Shown here piece after piece: positions 9,353 through 18,720 of a DNA stretch of 64,000 nt; position 1 is the stretch's first letter, and each line of letters begins with the position of its first letter. The notes below the pieces were generated by a model, which searched no databases, was not told the origin of the DNA, and was given only the letters and a program-made list of their open reading frames with translations. Origin of the DNA: Cryobacterium glucosi (GTDB lineage Bacteria; Actinomycetota; Actinomycetes; Actinomycetales; Microbacteriaceae); assembly GCF_004402235.1 (NCBI RefSeq), contig NZ_SOFS01000025.1, forward strand, positions 20,955 through 84,954, given 5' to 3'. The position numbers were made by a program, and so were the translations under genes.

Positions 9353-10657
9353 ATGCCCGCCGTACAGAGCCGTTTCGTCGTCCGGTCCTTTGCGACGCTC
9401 GTGTTCTTCACGGCCCTCGCCGGTCAATTCTGGCGCAACCTGCTCGGCTGGTGGGGCTTCGGCGCCATCGCGGTCGTGGTTCTCGTCGGCAGCGTGGTGT
9501 TGCTCGTGCGCCTGAAGCCGGACTGGGTCTGGTCGAAGTTCCCGCGCTCGATCGGCGTCTTCCTCGTGATCCCGACGCTGTCCATCGCCTGGTCCTTCTA
9601 CCCGGGCGCCTCGGCCATCGGCGTCGCCGTGCTCTGGGCCACGACGATCGCCGCGCTCTTCCTCGCCCTCGTGCTCAGCTGGGCCGAACTGCTCCGCACC
9701 CTGGCCGCGGCGCTCCGCTGGGTGATCGCCCTGTCGCTGCTCTTCGAAGTGATCGTCGGCGCCTTCGTGCGGCAGCGGGTGCTCCCGCTCTGGGTGTCCT
9801 ACCCCGGCGAGAAGATCCCGGACGCGTTCTACTGGTCCCGCGGCCTGCTCTTCCACGGCGGCCCGATCGAGGGCATCGTCGCCAACCGCAACCTGCTCGG
9901 TTTCGTCGCTCTCCTCGCGGTCATCGTCTTCGCGGTACAGCTCGCCGCCCGCACAGTCCGGCGCGGCTGGGGCATCGCCTGGCTCGCCGCCGCCGCGGTC
10001 GTGCTGGTGCTGACCCGCTCTGCGACCGTGACCCTCGCCGCCGGCTCCGTCGCGATCGTGCTGATCTTCGCCCTCTGGACCCGCCGCCGCGGCCCGCAGC
10101 GCCGCCGTCCCGTCTATGTCGCCGCCACAGGCCTCATCGTCGCCGGCGGGGTCGCGGTGGCAACCCTGTCGCCGTGGCTGCTCAGCCTCTTCGGTAAAAG
10201 CGAGGACCTCACCGGCCGCCTCGACATCTGGGCGAGCGTCACCGGCCTCGCCGTGCAGCGGCCGGCATTCGGCTGGGGCTGGGTCAGTTACTGGGTGCCG
10301 TGGGCCGAACCCTTCGCGGGCCTCGCGAACCGCAAGGGCGTCGTCTACCTGCAGGCGCACAACGCCTGGCTCGACGTCTGGTTCCAGGTCGGGGTGATCG
10401 GCCTCATCGCCTTCGTCGCGATCGTCGCCGGCGCACTCTGGCGGTCCTGGTTCCTCGCGGTCGACCGGCCGCGCACGACCGTCTCCGACACCGCCCCGTA
10501 CACCGTCTCCGCCCTGCTCCCGCTGCTCCTGATGGCCGCGCTCATCGCCCAGAGTGTCGCAGAGAGCCGGCTGCTCATCGAATACGGCTGGGTTCTCCTC
10601 GTGCTCGTCAGCGTCACCACCAAGAGACAGCAGGCCTTGAACCGGCCGATGCCCTAG
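9353..10657 (+). CDS. O-antigen ligase/polymerase-family membrane protein (copy 1)
   Basis: This 434-residue polytopic membrane protein has about ten hydrophobic helices. It has the Wzy_C/WaaL-type arrangement: a long external loop after NRNLLGFVALLAV with LTGRLDIWASV, then GWGWVSYW and the HNAWLDVWFQVG block. Members polymerise or ligate glycan repeat units carried on undecaprenyl or decaprenyl diphosphate at the outer face of the membrane. The ATG at 9353 is 7 nt after a TACTCT -10-like box (9340-9345), suggesting a leaderless start. The next gene is a clear paralog. Polymerase versus ligase cannot be decided from sequence. Confidence 0.85.
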   Translation: MPAVQSRFVVRSFATLVFFTALAGQFWRNLLGWWGFGAIAVVVLVGSVVLLVRLKPDWVWSKFPRSIGVFLVIPTLSIAWSFYPGASAIGVAVLWATTIAALFLALVLSWAELLRTLAAALRWVIALSLLFEVIVGAFVRQRVLPLWVSYPGEKIPDAFYWSRGLLFHGGPIEGIVANRNLLGFVALLAVIVFAVQLAARTVRRGWGIAWLAAAAVVLVLTRSATVTLAAGSVAIVLIFALWTRRRGPQRRRPVYVAATGLIVAGGVAVATLSPWLLSLFGKSEDLTGRLDIWASVTGLAVQRPAFGWGWVSYWVPWAEPFAGLANRKGVVYLQAHNAWLDVWFQVGVIGLIAFVAIVAGALWRSWFLAVDRPRTTVSDTAPYTVSALLPLLLMAALIAQSVAESRLLIEYGWVLLVLVSVTTKRQQALNRPMP

Positions 10658-10725
10658 GCATCCGTGTGACTGCGAAACACGCCAGACCGGGCGGGGCGGA
10701 TGCCGGCGGGTAGCCTAGGAAGCCC

Positions 10726-12042
10726 ATGAACTCCCGCGCGCACTCCCCCGAACTACCGAGGGCACTCATGCGGCTCTTCCGGGGCCCGCACTTCGCCACG
10801 GCGCTGACCCAGGCGACGATCGCGACAGCGTTCGGCTCGGTCTTCCTGCGCGGGCTGGTCGGCTGGCCCGGCCTGATCGGCGTGCTCGGCGGACTCGTCG
10901 TGCTCGCCGCGTTCTCCCTCGTCGCCCGCAGGAAACAGATCGAATGGCACGGGCTGCTGCCGATCTCGATCCTGGTATTCCTCGGCTGGTGCGCACTGTC
11001 CTTGCTCTGGACCGGGTACCCGTTCGCGACGGCGATCGGGCTCATCTACCAGCTCGCCTTCGCCTTCCTCGCGCTCTACATCGTGCTCGCGCGCACCATG
11101 ATCCAGATCGTGCGGGCGACAGGGGACGTGCTCCGGGTGCTGCTCGCGACCTCCGTCGCACTCGAGATCGTCGCCGGACTGCTGCTCGACGCGCCGATCC
11201 GGTTCCTCGACATCCAGGGGCATCTTGACGAGCTCGGTCCGATCCAGGGCATCTTCGGCTCCCGCAACGCGCTCGGGTTCGCTGCCCTCATCGCGGGTGT
11301 CACCTTCGTCATCGAGCTGCGGACCCGGTCGGTGCGGCGCGGGGTGGCGATCGTCTCGCTGATCGGGGCAACCGCCTGCCTCCTGCTCACCGGGTCTCCG
11401 GTCATCTTCATCGTCGCGGTCTTCGTCGGTCTCGCCGGTCTCGCCCTGACCTGGCTGCGCAACACCCCCCAGCCGCGCCGTCGGCTGCTGCAGTTCGCCC
11501 TCCTCGGCGTGACCGTCGTCGCCGGGGTCGTCGCGTTCCTCACCCGCGGGGCCATTGTCGAAGCGCTCAACGCCCGCAGCGAATTCGGCGTGCGCGCGAC
11601 CCTGTGGCGGGAGATGTGGCGCCTCGTGGGGCTGCACCCGCTCGAGGGCTGGGGCTGGTCGGGCCTGTGGCCGGGGACCGCGACCCCGTACGGGTGGCTC
11701 GATTTCAGCATCCGCCGACACTACGAGACCGGACTGAACGCGTTCCTCGATGTGTACTTCCAGCTCGGCCTGATCGGCTTCCTGAGCTTCCTGGTCCTCG
11801 TCGTGCTCGCCTTCTGGCGGTCCTGGGTGCTCGCCTCCAACAAGCGCACCCTCATCTACGCGTGGGCGCCGCTCATCCTCGTGGTGCTGATCGTCACGAG
11901 CCTCGCGGAGAGCACTGTTCTCGTGGAGGCCGGCTGGCTGCTGCTCCTGATCTGCGCCCTCACGGCCGCGCAGGGCAAGAGCTGGCGCAGCGGGCTGCAG
12001 CCCAGGCCCCGCCCGCCCGAGACCGACGACGGGGCCGAGTAG
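10726..12042 (+). CDS. O-antigen ligase/polymerase-family membrane protein (copy 2)
   Basis: This 438-residue membrane protein is parallel to the previous gene across its length. Shared blocks include the NALGFAALIAG segment after IQGIFGSR, the EFGVRATLWREMWRL loop, GWGWSGLWPG and LNAFLDVYFQLG. About ten membrane helices are predicted by eye. It probably acts on a different repeat unit or at a different step from copy 1. A TAGCCT -10-like box (10711-10716) lies 9 nt before the ATG. It is convergent with the GT2 gene that ends at 12051. Tandem duplication followed by divergence is the simplest explanation. Confidence 0.85.
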   Translation: MNSRAHSPELPRALMRLFRGPHFATALTQATIATAFGSVFLRGLVGWPGLIGVLGGLVVLAAFSLVARRKQIEWHGLLPISILVFLGWCALSLLWTGYPFATAIGLIYQLAFAFLALYIVLARTMIQIVRATGDVLRVLLATSVALEIVAGLLLDAPIRFLDIQGHLDELGPIQGIFGSRNALGFAALIAGVTFVIELRTRSVRRGVAIVSLIGATACLLLTGSPVIFIVAVFVGLAGLALTWLRNTPQPRRRLLQFALLGVTVVAGVVAFLTRGAIVEALNARSEFGVRATLWREMWRLVGLHPLEGWGWSGLWPGTATPYGWLDFSIRRHYETGLNAFLDVYFQLGLIGFLSFLVLVVLAFWRSWVLASNKRTLIYAWAPLILVVLIVTSLAESTVLVEAGWLLLLICALTAAQGKSWRSGLQPRPRPPETDDGAE

Positions 12043-12050
12043 AGCTGTCG

Positions 12051-13232
12051 CTAGCGCGGGCGACGGATGTCGATGGACAGGATCCCGAGGAACATCCCCG
12101 ACATCGCGGTCTGGAACCCGAGCATCATGAACAGGGCGGCGGGAACCGCGAGCCGCATCGTGTCGACGGGGTCCTGGGCGCCGAATCCGGAGGCGGCCCA
12201 GACGCTCAGCTGGAGGATGGCAACGGCGAAGCCGATCACGAAGAGGATCAGGCCGACGATCACGCCGCTTTCGAGGCTCGCCCGCTGGGCGAACCGTTCG
12301 AAGGCCCGGCTGCGCGGCAGGTGGAAACCCTCGTGTTGCGCGTAGAGCTTCGTCAGCAGCGCAAAGAGCATCGCCTGGTAGCCCACGACGGCGAGCGCTG
12401 CGAGATAGACCTGGCTGGACACGTCGAGGCCCACGGTGCCGATCTGCACCGGTCCGAAGGTGAGCAGGATGGAGCCGAGGATTCCGAGGGCGAACGCGAC
12501 GGAACCGGGGATCAGGAACAGCCAGCGCGGGTTGAAAAGGAGCAGGAACCGGAGGTGGCGCCAGCCGTCGTGCCAGCTGCGGAGGTGCGGCGGACGGCTG
12601 CGGCCGTCCTTCTTGAGCGTCGTGGGTACTTCGCTCACCCGGAGGCCGTCGAGGGTCGACTTGACGACGATCTCGCTGGCGAATTCCATGCCGGTCGTGA
12701 TCAGGCCGAGGTCGAGGATCGACTGCCGGTTGAAGCCGCGCAGGCCGCAGTGGAAGTCGCGGATCTCCGAGCGGAACAGCATCCGCCCGATGGTCGAGAG
12801 CACGGGATTGCCGAGATATTTGTGCAGGGGCGGCATGGCGCCGGGCTCGATGCCGCCGCGGAACCGATTGCCCATCACGAGTTCGTCGCCGGCCCTGAGC
12901 CGTTCGACGAACTGGTCGAGGGAGCTGAAGTCGTAGCTGTCGTCGGCGTCACCCATGATCACATAGGTGCCTTTGGCGGCTTCGATGCCGCCCATCAGGG
13001 CGTTGCCGTAGCCCTTGGCCGCGACGTCGACGACGCGGGCGCCGTGCTCGATCGCGATCTGCTGGGATCCGTCGGTGCTGCCGTTGTCGGCGATGACGAC
13101 TTCGCCGCGGACTCCCGACCGCGCCAGGTAGCCCTGGGCTTTGTCGATGCAGATCGCCAGCGTCTCGGCCTCATTCAGGCACGGCATGACGATGGACAGT
13201 TCGAGCTCGGCGACAGACGTGTCGGACATCAT
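12051..13232 (-). CDS. Membrane-anchored family 2 glycosyltransferase (polyprenyl-phosphate type)
   Basis: The 393-residue protein starts with a GT2 domain (about 10-235): ELSIVMPCLNEAETLA, then VVIADNGSTDGS and GDADDSYDF carrying the metal-binding acidic residues. A C-terminal part (about 240-390) has four hydrophobic helices. This layout is seen in dolichyl/polyprenyl-phosphate sugar transferases of the DPM1/ArnC/GtrB group, which charge a lipid carrier on the inner membrane face. The sugar is unknown. It is followed by the flippase gene in the opposite upstream position (both minus strand), so flippase and transferase may be co-transcribed. Confidence 0.88.
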   Translation of the reverse strand: MMSDTSVAELELSIVMPCLNEAETLAICIDKAQGYLARSGVRGEVVIADNGSTDGSQQIAIEHGARVVDVAAKGYGNALMGGIEAAKGTYVIMGDADDSYDFSSLDQFVERLRAGDELVMGNRFRGGIEPGAMPPLHKYLGNPVLSTIGRMLFRSEIRDFHCGLRGFNRQSILDLGLITTGMEFASEIVVKSTLDGLRVSEVPTTLKKDGRSRPPHLRSWHDGWRHLRFLLLFNPRWLFLIPGSVAFALGILGSILLTFGPVQIGTVGLDVSSQVYLAALAVVGYQAMLFALLTKLYAQHEGFHLPRSRAFERFAQRASLESGVIVGLILFVIGFAVAILQLSVWAASGFGAQDPVDTMRLAVPAALFMMLGFQTAMSGMFLGILSIDIRRPR

Positions 13233-13268
13233 TTCCTTCGGGACGGCGGTTACAGCTAATCCTTCACC

Positions 13269-14531
13269 CTAGACGAGTGGAACACGGATGCCGCGCGGGG
13301 CATCCGCCTGCACGCGCCCGAACGATGCGGCGATGACCCACACTGCGGTCACGGTATACCCGGAGATGACTCCGGCCACGGCCGCCCACGACCCGGTCAG
13401 GACCGGCGTGCCCGCGACCATAACGATCAGGCCAACGACCAGGCCGACGACCGAGGCGGCCGTCGCAACCCGGGTGCGCCCCGTCGTCAGCAGGTATGCC
13501 GTGGCGACCAGGGAGATCGAGAAGGCGAAGACGCCGATCAGGAGGAAGGCCATGATCGGTGCGGCTTCCCGGTAGGTCGCGTGGAAGACGACGTCGACGA
13601 CGATCGGGCTGGCGAGGGCGACAGCTCCGAAGACGGCGCCGAGGCCGAGGAACATCACTCCGAACACCATCAGGTACCGACGCCGCGAGGCGACCCGATC
13701 GGCCGCCACCCACTCGGTGAAGCGCGGGATGAGCACCTGGGTGATGGCCTGGCTGAGCATCGACGCGGGGGTGGCGAGCGACATCGCCGCGGCGAACAAC
13801 CCGGCCGTGAGCGGTGGCTCGACGATGAATACAAACACCATCGCGAACTGGATCAGCCCGTTCGAGGCGAGCAATCCGAGGGAATTCCAGGAGATGAACT
13901 TCAGGATGCGCGCCGGCTCCAGCCCGCTCTCCTGCCGGAGCTCGTCGTGGCCGAGGTGTGCGCCACGGAGCGAGTGCAGCGCGAAGACGGCGTAGCCGAT
14001 CGCGATCGGCCAGAGGAGCGCCCCGGGAAGGCGTGTCACCAGGACGATCGTGAGGAGCCCGATCGTCGTCGCCGAGGAGATCACGTCCCAGATTGCCGCA
14101 GACGTGATCCGGCCGAGGCCGACCTCGATCCCCCGCGCGAGGACATAGCCGGACCACGTCACGATCAGCACCCCGATCGCGATGGTGTCGCCGATGTCCG
14201 CCCCGAGCGCGATCATGGCGACAGGAAGCCCGATCAACAGCATTCCGGCGCAGGAGATCCAGAACGAGCGCTGGATCAGGCGGAGGGCGGGAACAGGAGA
14301 ATGGCCGAGTGCACGCTCGTGCGCGAGGAAGTGCGCTGCCGCGTTTCCCGCCCCGGTCGGCCAGAGCAGCGAGAGGATCAGGGCCAGGGCGATCCAGGCC
14401 GAAACGTGAGCCAGATCCTCCGGCCCCATCACGCGGCCGATCAGCACCGTGTAGGCAAAACGGGCCAGTCCCTGAGCGAGGACACCACCGGTGGAGATGG
14501 CTGCCTGGGACATGAGCGAAGATGGTTTCAC
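13269..14531 (-). CDS. Polysaccharide flippase-like protein (Wzx/MOP superfamily)
   Basis: This 420-residue membrane protein has about twelve hydrophobic helices in the MOP-exporter pattern, beginning SQAAISTGGVLAQGLARFAY and TVLIGRVMGPEDLA. It would flip lipid-linked repeat units across the membrane for polymerisation by the neighbouring Wzy-like proteins. The start is a GTG at 14531, placed 6 nt after TAGCAT (14538-14543, minus strand), consistent with leaderless translation; an internal ATG at 14513 is the alternative. The GT2 gene at 14599 is divergent and shares the short intergenic region. Confidence 0.87.
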   Translation of the reverse strand: MKPSSLMSQAAISTGGVLAQGLARFAYTVLIGRVMGPEDLAHVSAWIALALILSLLWPTGAGNAAAHFLAHERALGHSPVPALRLIQRSFWISCAGMLLIGLPVAMIALGADIGDTIAIGVLIVTWSGYVLARGIEVGLGRITSAAIWDVISSATTIGLLTIVLVTRLPGALLWPIAIGYAVFALHSLRGAHLGHDELRQESGLEPARILKFISWNSLGLLASNGLIQFAMVFVFIVEPPLTAGLFAAAMSLATPASMLSQAITQVLIPRFTEWVAADRVASRRRYLMVFGVMFLGLGAVFGAVALASPIVVDVVFHATYREAAPIMAFLLIGVFAFSISLVATAYLLTTGRTRVATAASVVGLVVGLIVMVAGTPVLTGSWAAVAGVISGYTVTAVWVIAASFGRVQADAPRGIRVPLV

Positions 14532-14598
14532 CTGTGAATGCTACTCGGCGAACACGGAAGCAGCGGTTCCGAAACCGGATGCCGCGAGGGAGAACCGC

Positions 14599-15510
14599 GT
14601 GACACTCGACATCATGATGCCGTTCTACGGCCGCGTCGACCATTTCCGCATCGCCGTGGAGAGCGTCCTCGCGCAGACGGATCCCGACTGGCGTCTCGTC
14701 GTCATCGACGACTGCTATCCCGACGTCACGGCCGGCGAGTGGCTCGTCGGCCTCGCAGATCCGCGGATCGTCTACCGGCGCAACCCGGTGAACGCGGGCA
14801 TCAACGTGAACTTCCAGGCCTCGATCGACCTGGCCGTGAACGAGTGGCTGACCATCTTCGGCTGCGACGACGTGATGCTGCCCGGCTATGTCGCCCGGGT
14901 CAAGGCGCTCGGCCAGGCGCATCCGACCGCGGACTTCATCCACCCGGGCACCCGGGTCATCGACGGCGACGGCCGGGTCTACCGGCCGCTCGTCGACCGG
15001 ATGAAGGCGCTCTACCGCCCGCACGTGCGCGGCACCATCGAGCTGGGCGGCGAGAAGCTCGCCGTGAGCGTGACGAGGGGCAACTGGATGAACTTCCCCG
15101 CGATCGCCTGGCGCCGCTCGGCCGTTGCCGCGGTGGGGTTCCGGCCGAACCTCTCGGTCATCCAGGACCTCGGCCTCGCCCTCGACGTGGCGTTCCAGGG
15201 CGGCAGCCTGCTGCTCGACGACGAGGTCGTCTTCGAGTATCGCCGCCATGCCTCGAGCGTCTCGTCGTGGCGGGCGGCGGAGGGCAGCAGGTTCGTCGAG
15301 GAGCAGCGCTTCTTCCGGGCACTCGCGGCCGAGTTCGAGGAGCACGGCTGGCCTCGGGCGGCCCGCACGGCCCGCTGGCACATCTCCTCGCGGATCAATG
15401 CCCTCACGCGCCTGCCCGAGGCCGTCTCCGCTCGTCAGACGGCCGGCATCCGCATTCTGGCCAGGCACGCCCTCGGCCTGAGCCTCGCAGAGCCGGCCGA
15501 ACGCCGGTAG
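14599..15510 (+). CDS. Family 2 glycosyltransferase
   Basis: This 303-residue cytoplasmic GT-A enzyme starts VTLDIMMPFYGRVDHFRIAV. LVVIDDCYPD and the WLTIFGCDDVMLPGY block give the nucleotide and metal-binding acidic residues, and RGNWMNFPAIAWRR with VIQDLGLALD form the acceptor side. The frame is open upstream to 14491. The GTG at 14599 is preferred because GGGAG (14588-14592) lies six bases before it and because the upstream part overlaps the divergent flippase gene. Acceptor and sugar are unknown. Confidence 0.83.
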   Translation: MTLDIMMPFYGRVDHFRIAVESVLAQTDPDWRLVVIDDCYPDVTAGEWLVGLADPRIVYRRNPVNAGINVNFQASIDLAVNEWLTIFGCDDVMLPGYVARVKALGQAHPTADFIHPGTRVIDGDGRVYRPLVDRMKALYRPHVRGTIELGGEKLAVSVTRGNWMNFPAIAWRRSAVAAVGFRPNLSVIQDLGLALDVAFQGGSLLLDDEVVFEYRRHASSVSSWRAAEGSRFVEEQRFFRALAAEFEEHGWPRAARTARWHISSRINALTRLPEAVSARQTAGIRILARHALGLSLAEPAERR

Positions 15511-15538
15511 GTGCCGGCGAGAGCCGGGCGGCGTGTTT

Positions 15539-17608
15539 CTAGCGCGGGACGACCTGGTAGATCTCCAGGGTCGCCTTCGGCAGCTCGAAAGCCTGCACGG
15601 GCTTCAGGCAGGTCGAGTCAAGACGGTGATCGTCTGCGAGCACGTAGCCCACGTTCGCCTGTGCGAACGCGGAGCAGGCGTCGAAGGTGACCCGGATCTG
15701 GTCCTCAGCGGGATTGGAGACCACGGGCTCCCCGGGGCTCGCGACCCAGCTCACGCCGGCGAGTCGGTTCCACTGGAAGGCGTACTGGTTCGCCGGGTCG
15801 ATGACGCCCCACATTGCGCGGGAGGGTGCACCCTGGAAGCCGTTCTCCGCACGCACGCCGGACTCCAGCAGCACCGCAGTCGTGAGTCCGCCGCCGATAC
15901 CGACCCAGGTCTTCGGCGCCGAAGCGTCGAGGGCGACGACGGCCCTGGACACCGCCGTCTCGCGCAGATCGAGCACCCCGCTGTAGATCGGGTTGGTCAG
16001 GCCAGAGCCGGCGATCGTCACGATCAGGAACGCGGTCGCGGCGAGCCTCGGCTGACGGCGCGCGGCGAAGTAGATGGCCGCCGCTGAGAGCAGCGCCCAG
16101 AGCCACCAGAGCTGCACGGCCTCGAGCATTCCGGGGAGGTGCCGGATGGCCACGTATCCGATCGCGGCCTGGGAGAGCGCGAAGAGGCCGGCCGAGATCG
16201 CGGCGATCCAGAAGCCTGCGCGCACCCGGTGTTCGTCGAGGTAGCGCAGCACGTAGGCGAGCAGGCCGAGGGACGCAAGCCCCATGCCCAGCCGCACGCG
16301 GTTCTGGCTGGTCTTGTCGAGCAGCAGGAGCCGTGCGATCGCATCCCATCCGGGCACGTACAGGTAGGCGAGCAGCAGCAGGATCACGGCGGTGAGCCCG
16401 ATGAGCGTCCAGGGCAGCATCCGCTTCGCCCTGGCCTGCCTGAACACGATCCAACCGACGACGGGCAGCAGGTAGATGCCGATGTAGAAGAAGGTCGACG
16501 CTTCAGAGCCGTTCGCTCCGAGCAGGCCTGGGCGCTGCGCATTGAGAGTCTGCGTGAACGAGGATCCGATCGCCGAGGCGAAACTCAGCAGGCTGCCGCC
16601 ACCGGTCGGTGTCACCCGGTTGCCCGGGTACGTGGTGCCGAGGAACGCCTCGACGGTCGTGAGTTTGGTCGCGAGCCAGAGAACCGTCACGGCGGATGCC
16701 GCAACGCCGGCCACGAGCACCGGTCCGACCCGCGAGAGCACTGCCCGCAGCCCAGGGTTCTCCCGGCGACGCTCGATCACGAGGCCGACCGCGAAGAACA
16801 ACACGACAAGTACCGCCGGAACGATGAAGGGCACGTAGATGCCCGTCGCCATGACCACCGTGAGGTAGCCCACGAGGGCCGCCCAGCCCCATCGGGACCG
16901 CAGGGAGCTGCTCGAGAACGCGTGGATCAACGCCGTCATGGCGGTGAGTGCCCACACGACCGGCCACAGCGTCGTGGATAGGTACCACCACTGGAAGAGC
17001 GGGCTGTAGAGGAATCCGACTGCGATCATCGCGGAGACGCCGGGCCGCCTGGGCAGCAACGTGACGAGGAACATGTACGCGGAGGCCGCCAGTGCGAGCC
17101 CGGGGAGCCACCATTTGAAGGCGATCGCGTGGTCGACGTCCATGACCATGAATCCCCAGAGGTGCGGCCGGAAGGCCACCGTCCAGTCGACCCGGGGCAG
17201 GTCCTGCGGCAACGTCGCATCCATCCCGCCGGGGAACGTCTCGTTCACGAGCGGAAGCCCCTGCTGCACCTGGGCGATCGCCCACACCGTCTGCACGTTC
17301 CATTCATCGGACCTGGTGAGCTGTGGCGTGCCCGCGATCAGGCTCGAGTCACTGCCGTAGGCGATCTGGCTGTGGAAGACGCCTGAGGACGACCCGTTGA
17401 TTCCGAGTGCGACGAGCACGCTGCCCAGGATCAGGAGCAGCGCGGGGAAGGCGAGGAGGACCCGCGTGCGCGGCAGGCCGTCCGTGCCCGGTTCGGTGAA
17501 CCGCCGATAACTGTCGCGCCAGGCGTGCAGCCGCGATCGCCCGACAACGGGCGTCAGATCCTGTGGCACGGCGAGTTCCTCCATCACTTGCGCGGAATAC
17601 GTCCGCAT
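15539..17608 (-). CDS. Large polytopic membrane protein, possibly GT-C-like, function unassigned
   Basis: About 689 residues with a cytoplasmic N-terminus, a first helix (LLAFPALLLILGSVLVALG), an external segment containing TRSDEWNVQTVWA and FPGGMDATLP, then some ten to twelve more helices and a soluble C-terminal domain of about 120 residues. Several aromatic-rich blocks, such as RPHLWGFMVMDVDHAIAFKW, lie in external loops. The layout resembles GT-C glycosyltransferases and YfhO-like proteins, which use lipid-linked sugars, but no catalytic residue is certain. The ATG at 17608 is favoured; GTG codons at 17617 and 17623 are alternatives. A TACTCT box lies at 17644-17649. It belongs to the glycan locus by context. 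Confidence 0.75.
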   Translation of the reverse strand: MRTYSAQVMEELAVPQDLTPVVGRSRLHAWRDSYRRFTEPGTDGLPRTRVLLAFPALLLILGSVLVALGINGSSSGVFHSQIAYGSDSSLIAGTPQLTRSDEWNVQTVWAIAQVQQGLPLVNETFPGGMDATLPQDLPRVDWTVAFRPHLWGFMVMDVDHAIAFKWWLPGLALAASAYMFLVTLLPRRPGVSAMIAVGFLYSPLFQWWYLSTTLWPVVWALTAMTALIHAFSSSSLRSRWGWAALVGYLTVVMATGIYVPFIVPAVLVVLFFAVGLVIERRRENPGLRAVLSRVGPVLVAGVAASAVTVLWLATKLTTVEAFLGTTYPGNRVTPTGGGSLLSFASAIGSSFTQTLNAQRPGLLGANGSEASTFFYIGIYLLPVVGWIVFRQARAKRMLPWTLIGLTAVILLLLAYLYVPGWDAIARLLLLDKTSQNRVRLGMGLASLGLLAYVLRYLDEHRVRAGFWIAAISAGLFALSQAAIGYVAIRHLPGMLEAVQLWWLWALLSAAAIYFAARRQPRLAATAFLIVTIAGSGLTNPIYSGVLDLRETAVSRAVVALDASAPKTWVGIGGGLTTAVLLESGVRAENGFQGAPSRAMWGVIDPANQYAFQWNRLAGVSWVASPGEPVVSNPAEDQIRVTFDACSAFAQANVGYVLADDHRLDSTCLKPVQAFELPKATLEIYQVVPR

Positions 17609-17679
17609 CGGGGCCACGGGCACCCCGGCGCCGACCCTCACCCAGAGTAGACGATTGGTGCCAGGGCCATCGAAAGGGC

Positions 17680-18690
17680 CTAGACGGGCTGCACAAGGTC
17701 GCGCAGCACATCCTGGGCGCCACGCCCGAACCGGGCGTAGCGTCCGGTACGCCACTCACGAACAACGGGGAGGATGCGCGCCGCGTACGCTGCGGGCAAC
17801 GAACTGCGCATCAGCTCATGATCGAGCTTGTCGTTAATGAGTGCGAGCTCGGTCGGTCCAGGTTGTGGGGCGAGTTCAGGTGCGCGTTGGGCGAGAACCT
17901 CAGCCCTCTCCAGCAGGCGCTGGTTTCGTTCACTGCGGGATGCCTGCAGGCGCCCGAGTCGACCCGCGGCATCCAAGGTCGTCACTCCGATCTGATTGCC
18001 ACCGTGCTGCCGGTAGTCGACGAGTTGCTCGTCGAGGAGATCCATGCTCCCGGTCGCCGCAGCCACGATCGCCAGCCATTCGTCGTGTACCCACGCGCCC
18101 GGAAACGGGCGGGCGCGTTCGAGGAGCTCCCGCCGCAGCATCGTGGTGGCCCCCGTGACGATGTTGCGTCGGAGGAGGAGTTCGAAGGCCCGGCCCTGAT
18201 GTTCCAGGGTCCGTTCCGCGTCGGTCACACCGAGGGTCTGCAGGAGGGTGATGCCGAGCGGATGCCCGTCGCCGTCCACGAGCCGGGCGTCGGTGTGCAC
18301 GAGCAGTAGTTCGGGGCGCCGACCGAATTCTGTCTTCATCCGTTCCAGTCGGTTCGGCTTCCAGACATCGTCCTGGTCGCTCAGCGCAAGGAGGTCGCCG
18401 GTGCATGCGCCCAGAGCCTGCTCGAAGTTCACTGCCACGCCCAGTGGTTCGGGGTTCCGGATGATGACGAGCTCGATGCCGAGCCCCGCGTTCGTCCTGC
18501 GCCACTCGCGAACGACACGATCGATCACATCCAGGGTCGCGTCGTTTGACCCATCATCCGAAACAACGATCTGGTCGGGCCGGAGCGTCTGGCCCAGGAT
18601 GCTGGCGAGTTGCTCACCGACGTATGCGGCCCCGTTGTACGTGCACAAAGCAACCGAAACGTGTGAGGGTGGTGTGGATTCGCCAGTCAT
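17680..18690 (-). CDS. Family 2 glycosyltransferase
   Basis: This 336-residue GT2 enzyme opens with VSVALCTYNGAAYVGEQLAS, followed by IVVSDDGSNDATLDV and ALSDQDDVWKPNRLERM, which hold the nucleotide- and metal-binding Asp residues. The WkpNrLe block and the later GATTMLRREL segment resemble rhamnosyl- and other deoxyhexose transferases of O-antigen clusters. It starts with ATG at 18690, close downstream of the methyltransferase-transferase fusion (30 bp gap), so it is probably co-transcribed with it. The exact sugar is unknown. Confidence 0.87.
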   Translation of the reverse strand: MTGESTPPSHVSVALCTYNGAAYVGEQLASILGQTLRPDQIVVSDDGSNDATLDVIDRVVREWRRTNAGLGIELVIIRNPEPLGVAVNFEQALGACTGDLLALSDQDDVWKPNRLERMKTEFGRRPELLLVHTDARLVDGDGHPLGITLLQTLGVTDAERTLEHQGRAFELLLRRNIVTGATTMLRRELLERARPFPGAWVHDEWLAIVAAATGSMDLLDEQLVDYRQHGGNQIGVTTLDAAGRLGRLQASRSERNQRLLERAEVLAQRAPELAPQPGPTELALINDKLDHELMRSSLPAAYAARILPVVREWRTGRYARFGRGAQDVLRDLVQPV

Positions 18691-18720
18691 CGTGCCCTCT
18701 CCCCGCAGACCCCGCCGGTC

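Noticed and set aside
13264..15468. A 734-codon open frame on the minus strand, and similar long frames opposite accD (52312-54459) and opposite the carboxylase alpha gene (60437-62131)
   Set aside because: They are antisense shadows of clear genes. Their translations are rich in Arg, Asp, Gly and Ala, with no domain pattern, which is typical of high-GC DNA.
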